This document shows, piece after piece, positions 12,169 to 17,809 of a stretch of 17,809 nt of DNA (the stretch's first letter is position 1; each line of letters starts with the position of its first letter). The notes under the pieces were generated by a model that saw only the letters and a list, made by a program, of their open reading frames with translations, was not told where the DNA came from and did no database searches. The stretch is from the NCBI GenBank assembly GCA_011390135.1, contig JAABSZ010000072.1, positions 1-17,809 on the forward strand, given 5' to 3'. The stretch comes from JAABSP01 sp011390135. GTDB lineage: Bacteria > Desulfobacterota > Desulfobacteria > Desulfobacterales > JAABSP01. A program made the translations under genes and the position numbers.

Positions 12169-14433
12169 CTATCGGGCAGAGATGATCCGGTCGATCGGTT
12201 TGGGGCTTTCGGTGAAACCGGCCACAGCCCTTCCCTCTCTTTGGACCTTGACCCGGCTTTCCGCCTCCAGAGCCCCGATCAGTTCTCCATGAGAGAGCCG
12301 GCCCTGGGCCGCATCGAGAAAGTGCTGGTTCCGGACCACCTTGAAATCCCCGGGCGTCAACTGCGGAATGGCCCAAAGGCGCCGCTTCTCCGGATCATCC
12401 ATCTGCTGCGGGGTATAGGGCCCCAGCAGTTTTTCGTAGAAGAGCAGCTTTCCATCGGCCGTGAGGTAATCGAATCCGATTTTCCGGTTGAACCGGCGGG
12501 ACGCGGCCGAATCGAGCTTAGGCAGCCGGTTGGTGGTGCAGACCAGGATGCCCCTGAAGTTCTCCAGTTGGGTCAGAAACTCGTTGGTCTGGGTCACCTC
12601 CCATGAACGGAGAGCGCTGTCCCGCTCCTGGAGAAAGGAATCGGCCTCGTCGATCAGCAGCACGGCTCCCCGGTCCTCGGCCCGGGAGAAGAGATCGGCC
12701 AGGTTCTTCTCGGTCCCGCCCACATACATGTCCAGGATGTCGCTTGCGCTGCAGAGCATCAGATCACGGTCCACGACCTGGGCCAGGTATTTGGCAGTTT
12801 CGCTCTTTCCCGTGCCCGGCGGGCCGTAGAAGAGCATGTTCAGCGAAGGCCCCTCTCCCATGAGATGGCGCCGCCAGTATGCGTCATAGGTGCGAACGTC
12901 TCCGATCAGCGCGGGGAGATCGGCCCGGACGTTGAGGCCCTCCACCAGGAAACCGGCATCTGCTCCCGGGGGCCGGGGCGGCTTTCCTCCACCGTTCATC
13001 AGGGTCAGGTGGGAAACCATCACCTTTTCCAGAAAGTTCAGGAAACTCTTTCGGCCCTTGATGCCGGCCTCGACGGCCTTTCGCACCGCCAGGTCGATGC
13101 CGCCGGCGCTGGCCTCGTAGCGGCCCGCCAGAGCCTCGATCTCGTTTGGGGGCAGCATCCGGCCTTTTCCGTAGCGCGCCAGAACGGTCTTCCAGACCGA
13201 AATCCGCTGCTTTCGGGTGAAGGGGTGGAACTGGATGCTGTAGGCGAAGCGGCGATAGATAGAATCGTCCATCGCGAGCCTGTTGACGATCCAGATCATC
13301 CGCAGCCCCTTCTCCTCCAGAAGGTGATTGACCCACCCCTTGTCACGGGTTTCACCGGCCTCGAACCAGGAAGAGCGGGTGTTCAAAAGGTTGTCGGCCT
13401 CGTCCGCCACGATGATGGACCCGTCGCCGCCGTTGGTGAAGTGGATGCAGGAGAGGATCGCTACCCGGCGCAGGATGCTGCTGTTCTGTTCGTTGTTGAC
13501 GATCTCGTAGGCCGGAGCCGACATCTCCGCGGCAAGGGCCCGGGCATAGCTGCTCTTGCCGGTTCCGGGGGGGCCGTAGAGGAGGATATGGGTGGAGGTG
13601 TCGGGCTTCTCCCGCAGAAGCTTTTTCAGAATCCGGGTATGGCCCGGGCCCACCAGGTGCGCATCCAGAGGGAGCCCCGGATCGGGGATCGGAATGAAAG
13701 AGCTGCTGCTTGTCAGAGCCTTTTCCGGATTTTCGAGGATCTCGATCAAGCCGCTGTTCAGGGAGAGGTCCCCGCTTCCCACGGAGATCATCTCCAGCCG
13801 GTGGAGGCGGCCGTACAGGACATCCCCCAGCCGGTCATGGTCGATGTCGATCAGCTTTGTCAGGTTCTGACGGAAAAAGGGCTTGTCACAGTGGAGATGG
13901 GTCATGAAGTAATAGTCGGCCTCGTCGAACATGGCCAGAATCAACAGAAACAGCAGCAGAGCCCGCTCGTCCGGGGCCAGTCCGAAGATGTCGGCTACGG
14001 TCTCGATATTGGTCTCGATCCGGGAGGTTCCCTCTCTTTCGAGATCGGAAATCCGGTTTTTCAGTTCCGCTTTCAGGGCCTTTTCAAACTTCCGCCGAAC
14101 CGATTTTCTCTTTTGCAGAAAGCCTGCCAGAGACTGACCCACATCATCCATGTTGTCGGCCTCGTCGATCTGCTCCCGGAACAGCCCCCGGAGGGAAACC
14201 GGCAGATGCTCCTCCATAAAATCACAGAGGCGTCCGGCCCCTGCCGATCCGAGGACGAAGCAGGTGAACTCGAGGGTCTCCCTGTCCGGGACGAGGCTCT
14301 GCCGATGAAAGAGGCGCCGGAGGTAGACCGCAAGCTGCCGGGTCAAAAACGCGCCGTTCTCTTCGGTGCTCCATTCGGGTTCGGCAACGGGAAGCCGGCT
14401 GTCCCCATCAGCGATTTTTTCTTCTTCAGGCAT
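12169..14433 (-). CDS. Protein with two AAA+ ATPase modules
   Basis: A 754-aa protein. The N-terminal region of about 250 residues is mostly helical and not recognised. AAA+ module 1 spans about 255-460: Walker A GPPGTGKSS (287-295), Walker B SIIVADEAD (339-347), Arg pair 394-395. Module 2 spans about 500-670: Walker A GPPGTGKSE (537-545), Walker B VLLIDEADSF (591-600), sensor-1 TTNR (633-636), Arg-rich SRRFNRK (645-651). No protease, nuclease or membrane part is visible. The tandem modules recall Cdc48/ClpB-like remodelling machines, so a protein-unfolding or complex-disassembly role in the cytoplasm is plausible but unproven. GGAGACGATC precedes the ATG. It is paired with the WYL regulator downstream. 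Confidence 0.87.
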   Translation of the reverse strand: MPEEEKIADGDSRLPVAEPEWSTEENGAFLTRQLAVYLRRLFHRQSLVPDRETLEFTCFVLGSAGAGRLCDFMEEHLPVSLRGLFREQIDEADNMDDVGQSLAGFLQKRKSVRRKFEKALKAELKNRISDLEREGTSRIETNIETVADIFGLAPDERALLLFLLILAMFDEADYYFMTHLHCDKPFFRQNLTKLIDIDHDRLGDVLYGRLHRLEMISVGSGDLSLNSGLIEILENPEKALTSSSSFIPIPDPGLPLDAHLVGPGHTRILKKLLREKPDTSTHILLYGPPGTGKSSYARALAAEMSAPAYEIVNNEQNSSILRRVAILSCIHFTNGGDGSIIVADEADNLLNTRSSWFEAGETRDKGWVNHLLEEKGLRMIWIVNRLAMDDSIYRRFAYSIQFHPFTRKQRISVWKTVLARYGKGRMLPPNEIEALAGRYEASAGGIDLAVRKAVEAGIKGRKSFLNFLEKVMVSHLTLMNGGGKPPRPPGADAGFLVEGLNVRADLPALIGDVRTYDAYWRRHLMGEGPSLNMLFYGPPGTGKSETAKYLAQVVDRDLMLCSASDILDMYVGGTEKNLADLFSRAEDRGAVLLIDEADSFLQERDSALRSWEVTQTNEFLTQLENFRGILVCTTNRLPKLDSAASRRFNRKIGFDYLTADGKLLFYEKLLGPYTPQQMDDPEKRRLWAIPQLTPGDFKVVRNQHFLDAAQGRLSHGELIGALEAESRVKVQREGRAVAGFTESPKPIDRIISAR

Positions 14434-14473
14434 GATCGTCTCCTTTGATTTGGATGTCTCATCTTTTTAAGGG

Positions 14474-14482
14474 ATTCTACCA
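14474..14482 (-). promoter_or_regulatory. Candidate extended -10 promoter for the AAA+/WYL operon
   Basis: On the minus strand the sequence reads TGGTAGAAT: an extended -10 (TG-n-TAGAAT) 41 bp upstream of the ATG at 14433. No good -35 hexamer stands upstream. The rest of the 250-bp gap (14434-14683) is AT-rich with no other feature seen. Confidence 0.3.
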
Positions 14483-14683
14483 TACCATCGTTCCATCCCG
14501 CGGCAGGTTTTATTGATCTTTATTCTTGGGTATTGTTCTGATTTTATTTGAAATAAATAAATATTTTTGAAAAGGGTGTCTTTTGGTTCGCGATCCGGGT
14601 CAGCGCGTCGGAAACCGCTTTTTTTTCAGCACTTTTTCATTCTCTACATACCATACTCCGCCCCTTTACCTCAATCGCTTCTG

Positions 14684-17626
14684 CTATTTCGTCACCAGCT
14701 TGATTCCGGCCCGCAGTTCCGAAGGGGGCTCCTCCATCAGCTTGACATAGGAGAGCTTCTGCGCGATCCGCTCCACCCGCGCCGTTCCCAGTTCCATCAC
14801 GTCTGCGCCCAGGATTTCCCCGGTGTCCGGATCTTTCAGGGGTTCCCCCTCCTCAAAGAGGATCGAGTGCATCCCCTTTTTGATCCGGTGGTTCTCCCCC
14901 AGATTGACGATCACCTCATTCCCCTTCACCTTGATCACCTTGCCTTCCACGATGGGCAGGGAATCGGAGAGCTTCACCACAAGCCCCTGGCACAGGTTTT
15001 GGATCATCTTCTCGTCCATCTCCTCGCCATAGACATCTTCGTAGGTGAGCAGCAGCCCATCCCGGGCCTCCACCACCCGGGTCGAGATCTGGACTCCGCT
15101 CTCTTTGGCCACCACCGTGCCGAGAAGGGCGAACTCCGCGCCGAGATCCTTTGCGATCTTTCGCGCAGCATCCTCCTGGGCCTTCTCATCCGCACTATCC
15201 CCGCCGAATTTCGCGGACTGCCGCTCCCGCATGTCGAAACGGTTGGAGTTGATGAGCTGTCCATGGAGAATATGCTCGATCTCCAGCTTCTTGGCCCCCT
15301 TCTGGTCAAAGGGAAACAGCGCCACGGACATTCGCGCGCCCAGATCGTAGACGCTGGGAACCTTCCGATGCACCATAATCTCCCGGCGGCTGACGTTTCC
15401 CATCGGGTCTGTCGATTCGATCACAAAGGCATTCTCCCCTTTCTTCAGGGGAGCCAGATAATTGACATAGACATTCCGGCCGGGCCGGGGCAGCACCTTT
15501 TTTCCGTTGATGGTCAGGTTTTGAATGCCGGTCTCATCCTCGATGTGGATCTCGAAGAGTACCTGCTCCAGAAAGACGGTCTTCTCCGCATCCCATCCCC
15601 GGATCTCCATTGCCGGCGGATCACTGTCCGGGAGTGCGATGGCAGTTTTCCGTTCAGGGCGGCGCTGAGGTTTCTCCTCGAAAACATTCTCATCAGCGAC
15701 TTCCGGCTCTTCCGTATCCTTCGAGACAGTCTCCTCCTCACCGGAATCCAGCACCAGAACAAACTGGCCATTCTCATCCATCGGGGTCTTGAGTCGTCCC
15801 AGCGTGGGCCGCTGGCCTCCGATCTCGGCTACCGGAGTCCAGACATGGTTCATGAGAAGACTTTCAAAATCGATCACGTTCAGCTCGTTCTCCTCCAGTG
15901 CCTTGAGCAGATAATAGGCAAAGAGGCTGTGTCCGTCCCGGCCCTGATCCATGACCGGCTCCAGCCCCCCGGAGGTGATGATCTGTCGGGATTTTTTCCG
16001 GGCAAGCTCCATAAGCCTTGCCTGGTAATCCAGATCCTGGGGGGAGAGGGAAGATGGCCCCCCGCGCAACAGTGATCCGCTGTAGCAGGAATCCGCAATG
16101 ATCATGACGCTTTTAGCCCTCACCTTTTCCGAGCTGAGGACAGCTTTGATCGAGGAATGAGTGATCCAGCTAGTCGGCTCCTGCAGTTTTCCGTCGGCCG
16201 GAATCCAGTATCCGTCGCTGGTGAGGTCATCCATCTGCCCGTGGCCCGCAAAGTAGATGAGCAGGTTGTCGTTCTCCCCGAGTCCGGCCGCGATCTCCCG
16301 CAGATCCTGGATCAGGGCGGCCTGTGTTGCGGCCTCGTTTGTTCGCAGGCGGATGTTTCCCGGCAGATAGCCGTACCGTTCCGAGAGGATCTGATACAGC
16401 CCCTTTGCATCATTGGCAGCGGTCTGGAGAGGAGGCCAGTGTTCATAATTATTGATACCGATGATCAGTGCATAGTCATTTCCCAAGTTCTTATAATTCC
16501 AGATCAGACGATTGAGCCGCCGCTCGCTGGTGGGAAGTCCTCGAAGGGGATTACCCCGGTAGCTCAGGTATTGTGTGCCCCGGAAAAACAGAAAGGGATT
16601 TCCGACAGCGGCCAGCAGGGGTCCCTGCAAGGTATCCTCTTTCATCTCCATAAATTTGGTTGACGCATTAGGGGAGATCACCGCTCGGGTGATGTTTCCG
16701 ACCCTATCCTCAGCGATCACCACCGCACCCTTCTGCCCTGATAGGGAAATCCGGTGATCGATTTTGGTCTCCGGGGCTGTACCCTTCAGAATCTCCCGAT
16801 CATTGACGGTGATGGAACGGATGCCGGCAGCATCATAGGCATAACCGAAAAGCCGATAAAGGCCATTTTCTGGGTCAAGGCCATCCAGATTGACAATGGG
16901 GCCCGACCGGTCACAGATCAGTGTTCTCTCCATGCGAGATCTCTTTCCAGCGAGATCGACCGCCTCGATTTCAACGGAATTCGGCCCCAACTGCAATGGA
17001 ATCTCGACTGAAAAGGGAATCTGCTTCTGCGCAAGATCGATTCGGACCGGTTTTCCATTGACCCGGATCTCCTTCACAAAGGTGTCATCCGACACTTCTC
17101 CCTGCACGGTGTAGGTTTTCCCGTTGGATCGCTGCTGCTCCAGCGGCGCGGCCAGAGTGATCTGAGGAGGGGCATTATCGCTCTTTTCCCTGCGGATCTT
17201 TTCTCCTCTTGCCTTGTCCAGGTAGTATTGGCCCTTGGCAGAAACCTCTTTTGACAGGGAATCTTCCAGCTCTGAGATGGCCGCGTCGATTCTTCCCTGC
17301 CGGAGGAGGACCACCCCCAGCTCACGGCGGGGAAAATAGTCGATGAAATGCATACCGTAGGTCCGTTCCCGGCGCCGGTCTCCATCCCACAGGGAGATTG
17401 CCTGCCGGAGATCGGCCTCGGCCTCTTTCCAGAATCCGCCGTCCGCAAAGGAATTCCCCCGCTCGTAATAGTTCCACCAGCGATGGCGGAACGTGCCCCG
17501 GGTGACACCGTAGAGGAGACCCTCCTTTTCAACCGGTTTTTGAAGGGGTTCTGCGGGGCAGCCGAGAAGACCGGCGCACAGGCCGATTATCAGCGAGATC
17601 ATTACATATCGAATAGGGCTTTTCAT
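14684..17626 (-). CDS. Caspase-fold (peptidase C14) lipoprotein with TPR-like, Ig-like and CsgG/FlgT-like domains
   Basis: A 980-aa protein. Residues 1-23 are a lipoprotein signal ending in the lipobox LLGC (C23); Pro/Ala after Cys favours the outer membrane. A TPR-like helical region follows at about 45-145. Ig-like domains lie at about 151-240 and 242-320. The caspase-like domain at about 383-620 has catalytic H462 in YFAGHG and C514 in IADSCYSG. A third Ig-like domain lies at about 669-754, a CsgG-like domain at about 760-890 (MSVALFPFDQ, LGAEFALLGTV) and a FlgT-C-like beta domain at about 890-978. With both catalytic residues present it is likely an active cysteine protease at the cell envelope; substrates are unknown. 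The start at 17626 is preferred over 17641 because AGGAG lies about 7 nt upstream and it gives a clean signal peptide. Confidence 0.88.
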   Translation of the reverse strand: MKSPIRYVMISLIIGLCAGLLGCPAEPLQKPVEKEGLLYGVTRGTFRHRWWNYYERGNSFADGGFWKEAEADLRQAISLWDGDRRRERTYGMHFIDYFPRRELGVVLLRQGRIDAAISELEDSLSKEVSAKGQYYLDKARGEKIRREKSDNAPPQITLAAPLEQQRSNGKTYTVQGEVSDDTFVKEIRVNGKPVRIDLAQKQIPFSVEIPLQLGPNSVEIEAVDLAGKRSRMERTLICDRSGPIVNLDGLDPENGLYRLFGYAYDAAGIRSITVNDREILKGTAPETKIDHRISLSGQKGAVVIAEDRVGNITRAVISPNASTKFMEMKEDTLQGPLLAAVGNPFLFFRGTQYLSYRGNPLRGLPTSERRLNRLIWNYKNLGNDYALIIGINNYEHWPPLQTAANDAKGLYQILSERYGYLPGNIRLRTNEAATQAALIQDLREIAAGLGENDNLLIYFAGHGQMDDLTSDGYWIPADGKLQEPTSWITHSSIKAVLSSEKVRAKSVMIIADSCYSGSLLRGGPSSLSPQDLDYQARLMELARKKSRQIITSGGLEPVMDQGRDGHSLFAYYLLKALEENELNVIDFESLLMNHVWTPVAEIGGQRPTLGRLKTPMDENGQFVLVLDSGEEETVSKDTEEPEVADENVFEEKPQRRPERKTAIALPDSDPPAMEIRGWDAEKTVFLEQVLFEIHIEDETGIQNLTINGKKVLPRPGRNVYVNYLAPLKKGENAFVIESTDPMGNVSRREIMVHRKVPSVYDLGARMSVALFPFDQKGAKKLEIEHILHGQLINSNRFDMRERQSAKFGGDSADEKAQEDAARKIAKDLGAEFALLGTVVAKESGVQISTRVVEARDGLLLTYEDVYGEEMDEKMIQNLCQGLVVKLSDSLPIVEGKVIKVKGNEVIVNLGENHRIKKGMHSILFEEGEPLKDPDTGEILGADVMELGTARVERIAQKLSYVKLMEEPPSELRAGIKLVTK

Positions 17627-17670
17627 GGCTTTCTCCTGCAAAAAAAAGAGGAAGATGGATCATGTGTTCA

Positions 17671-17699
17671 GATATATCCTATCTTTTTTCGCGATACAA
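17671..17699 (-). promoter_or_regulatory. Weak candidate promoter for the caspase-like lipoprotein gene
   Basis: On the minus strand TTGTAT (17694-17699) and TATATC (17671-17676) are 17 bp apart, about 45 bp upstream of the start at 17626. The match to sigma-70 consensus is modest. Nothing else was recognised in the remaining bases to 17809. Confidence 0.3.
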
Positions 17700-17809
17700 G
17701 TATTTTTAGTCGTTGTGGGAAAAAGGGGCTTTGCTGCCGTATCTGAATTCGGTTCGGGCTATTTTTATCTTGAATGAATCTGCGGAGTGATATATGACAT
17801 AAAATGTCT

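Noticed and set aside
12865..14448. Plus-strand frame (527 codons) opposite the double-AAA+ gene
   Set aside because: It mirrors two well-conserved AAA+ modules on the minus strand and has no motif of its own.
14567..16075. Long plus-strand frame (502 codons) opposite the caspase-like lipoprotein
   Set aside because: The minus strand carries a coherent multi-domain protein with catalytic residues; the plus frame shows no domain and no good ribosome site.

Overview
The window reads as chromosomal DNA of a GC-rich Gram-negative bacterium. The best guess is a sulfate-reducer-like deltaproteobacterium (Desulfobacterota). This rests on gene style rather than a marker gene: a short FmdB-type zinc ribbon, a transporter/kinase-like/universal-stress-like cluster, sigma-54 control and a caspase-fold lipoprotein. 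No rRNA, tRNA, CRISPR array or insertion sequence was seen.

Left part (about 1-10,160). A small zinc-ribbon gene converges on a remarkable minus-strand gene: a Lon (S16) protease that lacks the usual N-terminal substrate domain and carries a complete response-regulator receiver domain between the helical region and the AAA+ P-loop. Divergent from it runs a plus-strand block: a 62-aa protein, two USP-like proteins, a 28-aa membrane peptide, an SLC13-type permease with RCK_C-like domains, a cytidylate-kinase-like/BON-like protein, a membrane histidine kinase and an NtrC-type sigma-54 activator. From the 28-aa gene onward the genes are tightly packed or overlapping.

Two good sigma-54 promoters serve this block, one before the 62-aa gene (2781-2796) and one before the 28-aa gene (4412-4427). 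Both have TTGnATATTnCAA-like palindromes 90-240 bp upstream, where an NtrC-type activator would bind. The activator's receiver and the receiver inside Lon are about 55% identical by hand count. The simplest model is that one sensor kinase phosphorylates two outputs: a transcription activator and a protease. That wiring is inference; the domain layout and promoter motifs are directly visible.

Right part (about 10,170-17,809, all minus strand). It holds a sirtuin, a 41-codon remnant of a predicted-AAA-ATPase/PD-(D/E)XK family gene, a WYL-type regulator, a protein with two AAA+ modules (probably co-transcribed with the WYL gene), and a large lipoprotein with TPR-like, Ig-like, caspase-like (His/Cys dyad present) and CsgG/FlgT-like parts. 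It looks like a separate accessory or stress region with no visible link to the sigma-54 block.
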